5,944 bases of DNA from Oscillospiraceae bacterium. Its GTDB lineage: Bacteria > Bacillota > Clostridia > Oscillospirales > Ruminococcaceae. Below the pieces are notes generated by a model that was not told the origin of the DNA, searched no databases, and saw only the letters and a program-made list of their open reading frames with translations. Below, one piece after another: positions 1-5,752 of the stretch; position 1 is the first letter of the stretch, and each line of letters opens with the position of its first letter. Both the position numbers and the translations under genes were made by a program. Where the stretch lies: positions 1 through 5,944 of the forward strand of contig DLVP01000112.1 in assembly GCA_003445125.1 (NCBI GenBank). Direction: 5' to 3'.

Positions 1-322
1 CGAAGTACTGACGGCGCTCGGAGTGACCGATGACGACATATTCCACGCCCATTTCCGCCAGCATATCGGCAGAAATCTCTCCGGTGAACGCGCCGCTCTT
101 TGCCCAATGGCAGTTCTCGGCGCCTACATGAATGTTGGAGTCCTCGGTGGCAGCCAGTGCGGTTTCCAGATTGGTGTACGGCACACAGATGACCACGTCG
201 CAGGAAGCGTCCTTGACAAGGGGCTTCAACTCCTCGATCAGAGCTTTCGCCTCGGGACGGGTCTTGTTCATTTTCCAGTTGCCGGCAATGACGGCTTTTC
301 TCAAAGTTTTGTTCATAATCAT
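1..322 (-). CDS. tpiA: Triosephosphate isomerase, N-terminal 107 residues (3' end outside the window)
   Basis: Triosephosphate isomerase interconverts dihydroxyacetone phosphate and glyceraldehyde 3-phosphate in cytoplasmic glycolysis. The translated part opens [20 protein letters not shown], with the substrate-binding Asn15 and Lys17 in GNWKMN. It continues with CVPYTNL (46-52), GAFTGEIS (77-84) and [11 protein letters not shown] (97-107), which holds the catalytic His100. The catalytic Glu and the phosphate-gripping loop 6 would lie beyond position 1. The reading frame is intact to the edge, so this is truncation by the window, not a broken gene. The start at 322 is preferred because GAAAGGA lies 6 nt upstream and the ATG overlaps the stop of the upstream gene as TGATG. 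An in-frame ATG at 316 (MNKT...) is the alternative. It is the third gene of the pgk operon. Identification is by motif recognition and is near certain. Confidence 0.97.
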   Translation of the reverse strand, partial: MIMNKTLRKAVIAGNWKMNKTRPEAKALIEELKPLVKDASCDVVICVPYTNLETALAATEDSNIHVGAENCHWAKSGAFTGEISADMLAEMGVEYVVIGHSERRQYF

Positions 323-335
323 CAAACATCCTTTC
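320..335 (-). promoter_or_regulatory. tpiA ribosome binding site and TGATG stop/start overlap
   Basis: On the minus strand the TGA stop of the membrane protein gene (324-322) shares its last A with the ATG of tpiA (322-320). The Shine-Dalgarno GAAAGGA (335-329) lies inside the last codons of the upstream gene, 6 nt from the ATG. This arrangement typically lets a terminating ribosome restart on the next gene, so tpiA translation is probably coupled to that of the membrane protein. The sequence layout is seen directly; coupling is inferred. Confidence 0.8.
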
Positions 336-1050
336 GGTTTGTAGGGTCAAAATTATTTTCTGCCGTTACCGGCGGGGTCATTCCCTCGCCCGCAGGCTGT
401 GTCATGCCCATCGGCGGCACACCGCCGGCAAAGGTACGCGGATCGGGCGGCAACAGCGGACGGTTGCGCAGAATGAAGAGGAAAATCGGAGTCATGAAGC
501 TGAAAAGAATCGACAGCACCTCGTAGAGGGTGGCGTTCATCTGGTCGTAGCCGTAATAAATACGGTACAGCGCGATGAACAGGAACACCTCCAGCACGAT
601 CGACAACACCGACACCAGCGATCCGCAGGCAAACAGCAGAAAGACCAGCAGCATCACGTCGCCGGGAAGCACATCCTGCGTGAAGTAGAAGTCGCCGCCG
701 TTGAGAAACAGGCAGGCGGATACAATGCCGACCACGAGCGACAGCACCGTCACGGCAATGGTCAGTCCGAGCAGGATACCGCTGTATTTTGTGCGCTTGT
801 TGCGGCGGCAGAAATTCACATCATCGGCAATTTTTCCGAGTATGTAGGTATTGAAAATCGGAACCCATGCCAGCCCGTAAAGCGGAATGCCGCGCTTTTT
901 GGCAAGGCGGTACAGTCCGATGGCTTCAAAGACATACAGCACCGTGCCGATTGCCGCGGCAAAGAAAAAGACGGCGGCAAACACCACGGCAAAGCTGTTG
1001 TAAAGGGTAGCGCCGGAAAAATAAGGATCATAACCGAAATTCGGGTCCAT
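322..1050 (-). CDS. Uncharacterised multi-pass membrane protein between pgk and tpiA (242 aa)
   Basis: I do not recognise a defined function. Hydrophobic segments lie at about residues 19-44, 90-115, 131-163 (long, perhaps two spans) and 176-195. There is also an amphipathic stretch at 55-75, whose [18 protein letters not shown] recalls the W-x-x-P-x-(Y/F)-N pattern of small bacterial membrane proteins such as the DUF5684 group; that link is from memory and tentative. Positive clusters (RLAKKRG 48-54, RRNKRTK 82-88) suggest that this loop is cytoplasmic. The tail after 195 is rich in Pro, Gly and Met and has no predicted span. There is no signal peptide or catalytic motif. The start at 1050 is chosen over the in-frame ATG at 1095 because GGGAGGGA lies 5 nt upstream and the extra 15 residues would run into the intercistronic hairpin. 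It sits 60 nt after pgk and overlaps tpiA by 1 nt, so it is co-transcribed with glycolytic genes. Confidence 0.88.
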   Translation of the reverse strand: MDPNFGYDPYFSGATLYNSFAVVFAAVFFFAAAIGTVLYVFEAIGLYRLAKKRGIPLYGLAWVPIFNTYILGKIADDVNFCRRNKRTKYSGILLGLTIAVTVLSLVVGIVSACLFLNGGDFYFTQDVLPGDVMLLVFLLFACGSLVSVLSIVLEVFLFIALYRIYYGYDQMNATLYEVLSILFSFMTPIFLFILRNRPLLPPDPRTFAGGVPPMGMTQPAGEGMTPPVTAENNFDPTNRKDV

Positions 1051-1055
1051 AAAAG

Positions 1056-1063
1056 TCCCTCCC
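1056..1063 (-). promoter_or_regulatory. Ribosome binding site deciding the membrane protein start
   Basis: GGGAGGGA on the minus strand lies 5 nt before the ATG at 1050. It is one of the strongest Shine-Dalgarno matches in the window and supports residue MDPNFGY... as the N terminus rather than the ATG at 1095, which has no such site. Confidence 0.8.
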
Positions 1064-1076
1064 GTTTGAGTGAAGC

Positions 1077-1101
1077 GAGGCGTCGGGAATCCCAACGCCT
1101 C
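1077..1101 (-). other. Intercistronic hairpin between pgk and the membrane protein gene
   Basis: On the minus strand the arms GAGGCGTTGGG and CCCGACGCCTC flank the 3-nt loop ATT, giving an 11-bp stem with one T-G pair. The stem begins 9 nt after the pgk stop codon. No T run follows (GCTTCACTC comes next), so it is unlikely to be an efficient intrinsic terminator. It is better read as an RNA stability or processing element that could set the ratio of pgk to the downstream genes. The structure is seen; the role is inferred. Confidence 0.7.
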
Positions 1102-1110
1102 ACAGCAGAT

Positions 1111-2406
1111 TTATTTGTTGTTGAGGCAGGCAATGCCCGGAAGCTCTTTGCCTTCCAAGAATTCAAGAGAAGCGCCGCCGCCGGTGGAGATGTGGGTCAT
1201 CTTGTCGGCATAGCCCAGTTTCTCGACCGCCGCCACGGAGTCACCGCCGCCGATGATCGAAATCGCACCGGATTCCGCCACTGCCTTGGCAATGGCACGG
1301 GTGCCGCTGGCGAAGTTCTCCCATTCGGAAACGCCCATCGGTCCGTTCCAGATCACCGTGCCTGCGCCCTTAATGGCATCGGCAAACAGCTTTTCGGTCT
1401 TCGGTCCGATGTCCAGACCCATGTAATTGTCGGGGATGTTGTCGGAATCGACGATCTTGAAGTTGCAGTTCTCGTCGTAAGCGTCGCCCGCGCGATTGTC
1501 CACCGGAAGCAAGAATTTGACGCCTTTTTCCTTGGCTTTCGCCATGATCTCTTTTGCTAGATCCAATTTATCAAGCTCGCAAATGGAGGTACCGATCGAA
1601 TAGCCCAGAGCTTTGGTGAAGGTATATGCCATGCCGCCGCCGATGATCAGGGTGTCCACCTTTTCCAGCAGGTTATTGATGACGCCGATCTTGTCGGAAA
1701 CCTTGGCGCCGCCGAGGATCGCCACAAACGGACGGACGGGGTTTTCGAGGGCTTTGCCCATGACTTCGATTTCCTTCTGGATCAGATAGCCGCAGACGGC
1801 GGGCAGATAAGCCGCAATGCCGGCAGTGGAAGCGTGTGCACGGTGAGCGGTGCCGAACGCGTCGTTGACGTAGATATCCGCATAGGAAGCCAGCTCCTTG
1901 GCAAATTCGGGATCGTTCTTCGTCTCGCGGGCATCAAAGCGGATGTTCTCCAGAAGCACGGCTTCGCCGGGCTTGAGGGCGGCAACCTTCGCTTTCGCGT
2001 CCGGTCCGATGATGTCCTCGGCAAAGGTCACTTTGCCGCCGAGATATTCGTTGAGCTTGTCAGCCACGGGCTTAAGCGTAAATTTCTTCTTATCCTCCAC
2101 TGCCGCTTTTTTCAGAATCTCGGCAGTTGCGGCGGCGCGTTCGCTCTCGGGCAGCTCTTCGATCTTTGCCTTTTCCTTTTTGTTCAGACCGAAGCCCTCG
2201 GTGAGGATGGCGTGCGGTTTGCCCATATGAGAGGCCAGGATCACTTTTGCGCCGTGATCGAGCAGGTAACGGATGGTCGGCAGAGCGCCGACGATTCTCT
2301 TTTCACTGGTAATCACACCGTCTTTGATCGGGACGTTGAAGTCGCAGCGGACAAAAACTCTCTTGCCGCTTACGTCAATGTCTTCCACGGTTTTTTTGTT
2401 AAGCAT
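1111..2406 (-). CDS. pgk: Phosphoglycerate kinase, 431 aa with an internal insertion
   Basis: Phosphoglycerate kinase transfers phosphate from 1,3-bisphosphoglycerate to ADP, the first ATP-yielding step of glycolysis, in the cytoplasm. Signature motifs run in order: RCDFNVP (20-26), ASHMGKP (58-64), LLENIRF (151-157), [13 protein letters not shown] (182-194), [10 protein letters not shown] (231-240), IIGGGMA (255-261), [17 protein letters not shown] (353-369), GGGDSVAA (386-393) and [15 protein letters not shown] (405-419). The 3-phosphoglycerate basic patch is kept as Arg20, Arg37, Arg156 and Arg189, with Lys63 where GRP is usual. Bacterial PGKs are usually about 390-400 residues. The excess lies in one charged segment at 65-108. 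The ATG at 2406 has AAGGAAG 7 nt upstream. It is the first gene of the operon with the membrane protein and tpiA. No gap gene lies directly upstream; the neighbour there is the divergent gpr. Confidence 0.98.
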   Translation of the reverse strand: MLNKKTVEDIDVSGKRVFVRCDFNVPIKDGVITSEKRIVGALPTIRYLLDHGAKVILASHMGKPHAILTEGFGLNKKEKAKIEELPESERAAATAEILKKAAVEDKKKFTLKPVADKLNEYLGGKVTFAEDIIGPDAKAKVAALKPGEAVLLENIRFDARETKNDPEFAKELASYADIYVNDAFGTAHRAHASTAGIAAYLPAVCGYLIQKEIEVMGKALENPVRPFVAILGGAKVSDKIGVINNLLEKVDTLIIGGGMAYTFTKALGYSIGTSICELDKLDLAKEIMAKAKEKGVKFLLPVDNRAGDAYDENCNFKIVDSDNIPDNYMGLDIGPKTEKLFADAIKGAGTVIWNGPMGVSEWENFASGTRAIAKAVAESGAISIIGGGDSVAAVEKLGYADKMTHISTGGGASLEFLEGKELPGIACLNNK

Positions 2407-2452
2407 ACGGAATCTTCCTTTCTATGATGACAATTTTTAAAACAAATTCCAA

Positions 2453-2472
2453 GAATGTTCTTCCGAACATTC
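2453..2472 (-). promoter_or_regulatory. Perfect inverted repeat at the predicted pgk transcript start
   Basis: The minus strand reads GAATGTTC-GGAA-GAACATTC, a perfect 8-bp inverted repeat around a 4-nt centre. As RNA the centre GGAA is a GNRA-type tetraloop. The repeat begins 7 nt after the pgk -10 hexamer, at the expected first transcribed base. It could protect the 5' end of the mRNA, act as an operator for a dimeric repressor, or both. The symmetry is seen directly; the function is inferred. It is not a Gram-positive LexA box, whose half-sites have the opposite order (GAAC-N4-GTTC). Confidence 0.65.
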
Positions 2473-2478
2473 AAAAAC

Positions 2479-2507
2479 ATTGTACAATATTTTCCGCTTT
2501 TTTTCAA
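2479..2507 (-). promoter_or_regulatory. Sigma-A-type promoter of the pgk operon
   Basis: On the minus strand, TTGAAA (2507-2502) and TACAAT (2484-2479) are separated by exactly 17 nt, with five of six consensus matches in each hexamer. The -10 lies inside the 10-bp palindrome ATTGTACAAT (2479-2488). Transcription should begin near 2472, giving a leader of about 66 nt before the pgk ATG. The location upstream of pgk and the good spacing make this convincing, although it is predicted only. Confidence 0.75.
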
Positions 2508-2518
2508 GAGCTTTTTTC

Positions 2519-2547
2519 TATTATCCTTGCGATTTCGGGGCAAAATA
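2519..2547 (+). promoter_or_regulatory. Possible forespore (sigma-F/sigma-G-type) promoter of gpr
   Basis: GGCAAAATA (2539-2547) fits the sigma-F -10 pattern GGnAnAnTW as I remember it from Bacillus subtilis. The -35 region is poor: TATTA (2519-2523) matches three of five positions of GYWTA at 15-nt spacing. A start near 2554 would give a leader of about 25 nt and leave the gpr ribosome binding site clear. gpr is a forespore gene in Bacillus, which makes the match plausible. No clean sigma-A promoter for gpr is visible here. Confidence 0.35.
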
Positions 2548-2567
2548 TGCGCAGAAATTCAAAAAAC

Positions 2568-2573
2568 GGAGGG
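2568..2573 (+). promoter_or_regulatory. gpr ribosome binding site
   Basis: GGAGGG lies 5 nt before the ATG at 2579. It decides the start, because the same frame stays open back to a TTG at 2480 that has no comparable site. Confidence 0.8.
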
Positions 2574-2578
2574 AACGT

Positions 2579-3445
2579 ATGCTCAGAACGGACCTGGCAG
2601 TGGAATCGGCGGCGGATTTAAAGGACGAAAAAGGGGTAAAACGGGAGGAGGAAACACGGTCGGGGATGAACATCTGCCGCATGGATGTCATCAGCGAACG
2701 CGCGGCGAAGGAGCTGGGAAAACCGCGCGGACGGTACGTCACCCTGTCGCGGCGGCGGTTGTTTGAAAATTCGCAGGATTTTTCCGAAAAAGCGCGGCAG
2801 ATCTCCGAGGAACTGCGGGCGTTTCTGCCCGAACACGGCACGGTGCTGGTGGCGGGGCTGGGCAATCGCGACATCACGCCCGATGCGCTCGGTCCGCTCG
2901 TCGCGGACGGCGTGCTTTCGACGCGGCATTTCAAGGGCGAAGCGGCAAGCAGCTACGGGCTGGATTCTCTGCGCGGCGTGGCGGTCATCGCGCCCGGCGT
3001 CCTCGGACAGACGGGCATGGAAACGGCGGAGCTGCTGAGCGCGCTGTGCGAAAGAATCCGTCCCGAAACTGTGATCGCCGTGGACGCGCTGGCGGCGCGC
3101 GACCTGTCGCGCCTGACCACAACGGTGCAGATCAGCGGCACGGGCATCTGCCCCGGCGCGGGCGTGCAGAACCGAAGGACCGCCGTGAATCGGGAGGTGT
3201 TGGGCGTACCGGTCATTGCGCTGGGCGTGCCGACCGTGGTGGACGCGGTGACTATGGCACAAAATGTGTTTTCTCTGAGCGAATCGGAAATCGCCCGCGC
3301 CGACCGCGAGGCTTACACCATGATGGTCACCACCCGCGACATTGACACCGTGATCCGCCGTGCGGCTTCCCTGCTGTCGCTTTCGGTCAATCTGGCGCTT
3401 CAGCCCGAGCTGTCGGAAGCGGACATTTTGTTTCTGAATTCTTAA
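2579..3445 (+). CDS. gpr: Germination protease (GPR), compact form of 288 aa
   Basis: GPR is the forespore aspartic-type endopeptidase (MEROPS family A25) that degrades small acid-soluble spore proteins during germination, freeing DNA and supplying amino acids. Hallmarks are RTDLAVE (3-9), GLGNRDITPDALGP (93-106), APGVLGQTGMET (138-149), VDALAAR (168-174), GTGICPGAGVQNRR (187-200) and GVPVIALGVPTVVDA (209-223). The proposed catalytic aspartates are Asp102 (PDALGP) and Asp169 (DALAAR), equivalent to Asp127 and Asp193 of the Bacillus megaterium enzyme, with similar separation. The C terminus keeps a family-like ending (MMVTTRDID, then SVNLALQPEL). Two features are unusual against Bacillus GPR: only Met-Leu precedes RTDLAVE, and the stretch between VVDA and MMVTTRDID is only about 25 residues. 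It is transcribed divergently from pgk. Its presence marks the host as a spore former. Confidence 0.96.
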   Translation: MLRTDLAVESAADLKDEKGVKREEETRSGMNICRMDVISERAAKELGKPRGRYVTLSRRRLFENSQDFSEKARQISEELRAFLPEHGTVLVAGLGNRDITPDALGPLVADGVLSTRHFKGEAASSYGLDSLRGVAVIAPGVLGQTGMETAELLSALCERIRPETVIAVDALAARDLSRLTTTVQISGTGICPGAGVQNRRTAVNREVLGVPVIALGVPTVVDAVTMAQNVFSLSESEIARADREAYTMMVTTRDIDTVIRRAASLLSLSVNLALQPELSEADILFLNS

Positions 3446-3471
3446 TTTTTGTGAAGAAATGCAGCAGATTC

Positions 3472-3500
3472 TTGCAAAACGCACACAATAATGGTATACT
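3472..3500 (+). promoter_or_regulatory. Sigma-A-type promoter with extended -10 for the penicillin-binding protein gene
   Basis: TTGCAA (3472-3477) and TATACT (3495-3500) are 17 nt apart, and TGG directly precedes the -10, giving the extended TGnTATACT form. Transcription would start near 3507, about 27 nt before the ATG. It lies in the 88-nt gap after gpr. No intrinsic terminator is visible behind gpr, so gpr read-through may add to this promoter's output. Confidence 0.75.
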
Positions 3501-3519
3501 GAACTGGTAAGTTTTGCAA
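3472..3519. repeat. 9-bp inverted repeat flanking the PBP promoter -10
   Basis: TTGCAAAAC (3472-3480) and its exact complement GTTTTGCAA (3511-3519) lie on either side of the -10 hexamer, with 30 nt between them. The left arm contains the -35 hexamer and the right arm lies just after the predicted transcription start, so the pair would act as DNA sites rather than as an RNA stem. The right arm also contains the palindrome TTTGCAAA (3513-3520). Operator function is inferred, and chance is possible in AT-rich sequence. Confidence 0.45.
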
Positions 3520-3521
3520 AC

Positions 3522-3526
3522 GGAGG
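3522..3526 (+). promoter_or_regulatory. PBP ribosome binding site
   Basis: GGAGG lies 7 nt before the ATG at 3534, supporting that start. It directly follows the right arm of the inverted repeat, so a protein bound there would also sit close to the translation start region. Confidence 0.75.
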
Positions 3527-3533
3527 CGACGGG

Positions 3534-5741
3534 ATGGCTCACACTAAAGCCAAAAAGCATACGGTGCTTCACGCAGTCGGCAGAGCGTTTCTGACGGTTT
3601 TCCTCATCCTTGTGATCACGGGATGTATCGTCGGAACAGTTTTTGCGATTTATATTTTACAATATGTAAATATCGATCCAGGCGTGGACATCCGAAATAT
3701 AAAACTGAATTACACTTCCATCATCTGGGCGACGGACGCAAACGGCGAGAATTACGAGCTGAAACGTCTGCACAGTGAGGAGAACCGCATCTGGGTGGAC
3801 ATCGACCAGATGCCCGATTATCTGCAAAAGGCGGCGATCGCGGCGGAGGACAAACGCTTTGAGTATCATCACGGTGTGGACTGGAAACGCACGATCTATT
3901 CGGCAATCAACGAAGTGCTGCACCTGAGCAAACGCCAGGGCGGATCGACCATCACCCAGCAGCTGATCAAAAACATCACCAAAAACGACGAAGTGCGCGT
4001 GGAAAGAAAAATCAAGGAAATTTTCTCGGCACTGAATCTTGAAAAAGAGTATACCAAATCGGAGATCCTGGAAGCGTACCTGAATACCATCCACCTCGGA
4101 AACAACACCAACGGTGTGCAGGCGGCGGCAAACCTCTACTTCGGCAAGGACGTCAGCGAGCTGACCCTGGCGGAATCGGCGTCGATCATCGCGATCACGC
4201 AGTATCCCGTGTACTACAATCCCTTCTCCTACCCCGAAAACAACAAGAAACGCCAGCTTTATATCCTGGATGAAATGGTAAAAGCAGGCTTCATTTCACA
4301 GGAGGAGCGCGACGCAGCGGCGGCTGAGGAATTGCATTTCCAAAAACAGCAGTACAACGAAACCATCACTGCCACCAACAGTTGGTATGTCGATGCCGTG
4401 ATTGAGGAGGTCAAGGATGATCTGTGCGCGCAGTACGGCTACAACAGCCGTTCCGCCATGCAAAAGATCCTCAGCGGCGGCTTGCAGATCTACACGACCT
4501 ATGACAAAAACGTGCAGGAATCGCTTGAAAAGATTTTTGAAAACGATGACGAATACATTCCGAAGGTGTACAACAAGGAGCAGCCGCAGGCGGCAATGGC
4601 GGTGCTCGGCTATGACGGCAGTATTCTCGGTCTGGTCGGCGGACGCGGCACAAAGGACGGCTCCCGTTCCTACAACCGCGCGACGATGAGCTTCCGCTCC
4701 CCCGGATCGACGATCAAGCCGATTGGACTGTATGCGCTGGCAATCGATCAGAACCTCGTGAACTGGTCCACCTATTTTGAAGATGCACCGTTCCTCGATC
4801 TGGACGACGACGGCGTGCCGGAGTGGCCGGTCAACTACTATTCCGGTCAGCGCTACGGTTCGCACATGACCGTTCAGAAGGCGATTGAGGTTTCCTGCAA
4901 CACCGTCGCGGCAAAAACCTGCCAAATGGTGGGCTACAATAATGTGTTCGACTTTTTGACCCAGAAGCTGCATTTTTCGCAGATTCAGGAAAACATCGTC
5001 ATCAACGGCAAGGTGTTCACCGATAACGCCATTGCCCCGATGAGCACCGGATCGCTGACCAAGGGTGTTTCGGTCGTCGAAATGGCGGCAGCATATGCGA
5101 TGTTCGGCAACGGCGGCATCTACTGCACCCCGCACACCTACACCGTGGTCTATGATGCCTCTGGCGACACGCTTTTGAGTGATAAATCCAATCCTCAGCG
5201 TGTGCTGTCGCAGGATACGGCGTCGCTGATGAACAAACTGCTGCAAACGGTCGTGACGGGTACGAACGGCTCCGGTAAACCTGCGCGCTTCACGCGGGAA
5301 ATCGAGCTGGCGGGAAAGACCGGTACGACATCAAGCAACAAGGATTTATGGTATGTGGGCTTCACGCCGGAATATACGGCGGCAGTATGGATCGGCTTTG
5401 ACGAACAGAAGGTCATTCATTACGGCTCGCCTTATCCGCCTCCGACCCTGTGGGGAACGGTGATGAAAGAAATTTATTCGCACATCGACAACCCGAAAAC
5501 CACTTTCTCTCTTTCCAAAAATCTCGTGGAGCTGGATTATTGCACTGAAACAGGACTGATCGCTTCGAGCAGCTGTCCTTCGACGGCAAAAGGCTGGTAC
5601 CTCACCTCGCGGATCCCCGAAACCTGTGACCACGGCTTCTCTTGGTGGGGCGGCGGCGGATCCGGAAACTTCAATTGGGACGACCCGATTTATTGGGGCG
5701 GCTCTGCCGGAGACAGCAGCATTTCCTTCCCGATCGATTAA
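3534..5741 (+). CDS. Class A penicillin-binding protein (bifunctional glycosyltransferase/transpeptidase), 735 aa
   Basis: The protein polymerises lipid II into glycan strands and cross-links their peptides outside the membrane. A short basic N terminus is followed by one membrane anchor (about 16-44). The GT51 domain shows AAIAAEDKRFEYHHG (100-114, catalytic Glu105), GGSTITQQLIKN (136-147), ERKIKEIF (157-164, second Glu162) and LEAYLNTIHLGN (179-190). The transpeptidase domain has all three motifs: SPGSTIKP (389-396, nucleophile Ser392, Lys395), SCN (454-456) and KTGT (595-598), followed by WYVGFTPEYTAAVWIG. A C-terminal segment carries Cys670, Cys681 and Cys698, and the protein ends in a Gly/Trp/Asp/Ser-rich tail (703-735). 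The length falls in the range of class A PBPs such as Bacillus PbpF and PbpG. Proximity to gpr allows but does not prove a spore-wall role; its own sigma-A-like promoter points to vegetative use. I leave the symbol blank because paralogues cannot be told apart here. Confidence 0.97.
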   Translation: MAHTKAKKHTVLHAVGRAFLTVFLILVITGCIVGTVFAIYILQYVNIDPGVDIRNIKLNYTSIIWATDANGENYELKRLHSEENRIWVDIDQMPDYLQKAAIAAEDKRFEYHHGVDWKRTIYSAINEVLHLSKRQGGSTITQQLIKNITKNDEVRVERKIKEIFSALNLEKEYTKSEILEAYLNTIHLGNNTNGVQAAANLYFGKDVSELTLAESASIIAITQYPVYYNPFSYPENNKKRQLYILDEMVKAGFISQEERDAAAAEELHFQKQQYNETITATNSWYVDAVIEEVKDDLCAQYGYNSRSAMQKILSGGLQIYTTYDKNVQESLEKIFENDDEYIPKVYNKEQPQAAMAVLGYDGSILGLVGGRGTKDGSRSYNRATMSFRSPGSTIKPIGLYALAIDQNLVNWSTYFEDAPFLDLDDDGVPEWPVNYYSGQRYGSHMTVQKAIEVSCNTVAAKTCQMVGYNNVFDFLTQKLHFSQIQENIVINGKVFTDNAIAPMSTGSLTKGVSVVEMAAAYAMFGNGGIYCTPHTYTVVYDASGDTLLSDKSNPQRVLSQDTASLMNKLLQTVVTGTNGSGKPARFTREIELAGKTGTTSSNKDLWYVGFTPEYTAAVWIGFDEQKVIHYGSPYPPPTLWGTVMKEIYSHIDNPKTTFSLSKNLVELDYCTETGLIASSSCPSTAKGWYLTSRIPETCDHGFSWWGGGGSGNFNWDDPIYWGGSAGDSSISFPID

Positions 5742-5752
5742 ACAATCGATCG
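5731..5752 (+). other. Hairpin spanning the PBP stop codon
   Basis: CGATCGATT (5731-5739) and AATCGATCG (5744-5752) form a perfect 9-bp stem around AAAC, with the TAA stop at 5739-5741. No T run follows, so it does not look like a terminator by itself. A second stem follows directly: GCCGCA (5754-5759) with TGCGGC (5766-5771). The 3' untranslated region is therefore highly structured before the true terminator. The structures are seen; any role in 3'-end protection is inferred. Confidence 0.55.

Noticed and set aside
322..1095. Longer version of the membrane protein starting at the ATG at 1095
   Set aside because: The extra 15 residues come from the intercistronic hairpin region, and that ATG has no Shine-Dalgarno, whereas GGGAGGGA precedes the ATG at 1050.
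1834..2427. 197-aa open frame antisense to pgk
   Set aside because: It lies opposite conserved PGK motifs and has no plausible protein features.
2455..2470. LexA/SOS box
   Set aside because: The Gram-positive LexA site is GAAC-N4-GTTC. Here the half-sites are in the opposite order (GTTC-N4-GAAC) and the gene is pgk, not an SOS gene.
2461..2488. Plus-strand sigma-A promoter using TACAAT at 2483-2488
   Set aside because: The hexamer arises from the palindrome ATTGTACAAT that forms the minus-strand -10. The plus-strand -35 (TTCCGA at 16 nt) is poor.
2480..3445. Longer GPR starting at a TTG at 2480
   Set aside because: It has no ribosome binding site, uses a non-ATG start, adds an improbable 33-residue leader, and would overlap the pgk promoter. 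The ATG at 2579 has GGAGGG at good spacing.
3446..3471. Terminator directly after gpr
   Set aside because: There is a short T run (ATTTTTG), but no stable GC-rich stem precedes it.
2618..3484. 288-aa open frame antisense to gpr
   Set aside because: It mirrors the codon pattern of a GC-rich real gene. The protein is His/Arg/Gln-rich without domains, and gpr is certain.
3534..3626. Lipoprotein signal with ITGC lipobox (Cys31) in the PBP
   Set aside because: Hydrophobic sequence continues well past the cysteine (IVGTVFAIYILQYV), as expected for an uncleaved membrane anchor, and class A PBPs are not lipoproteins.
4296..5246. 316-aa open frame antisense to the PBP gene
   Set aside because: It is the complement of conserved transpeptidase codons and has no recognisable motif or ribosome binding site.
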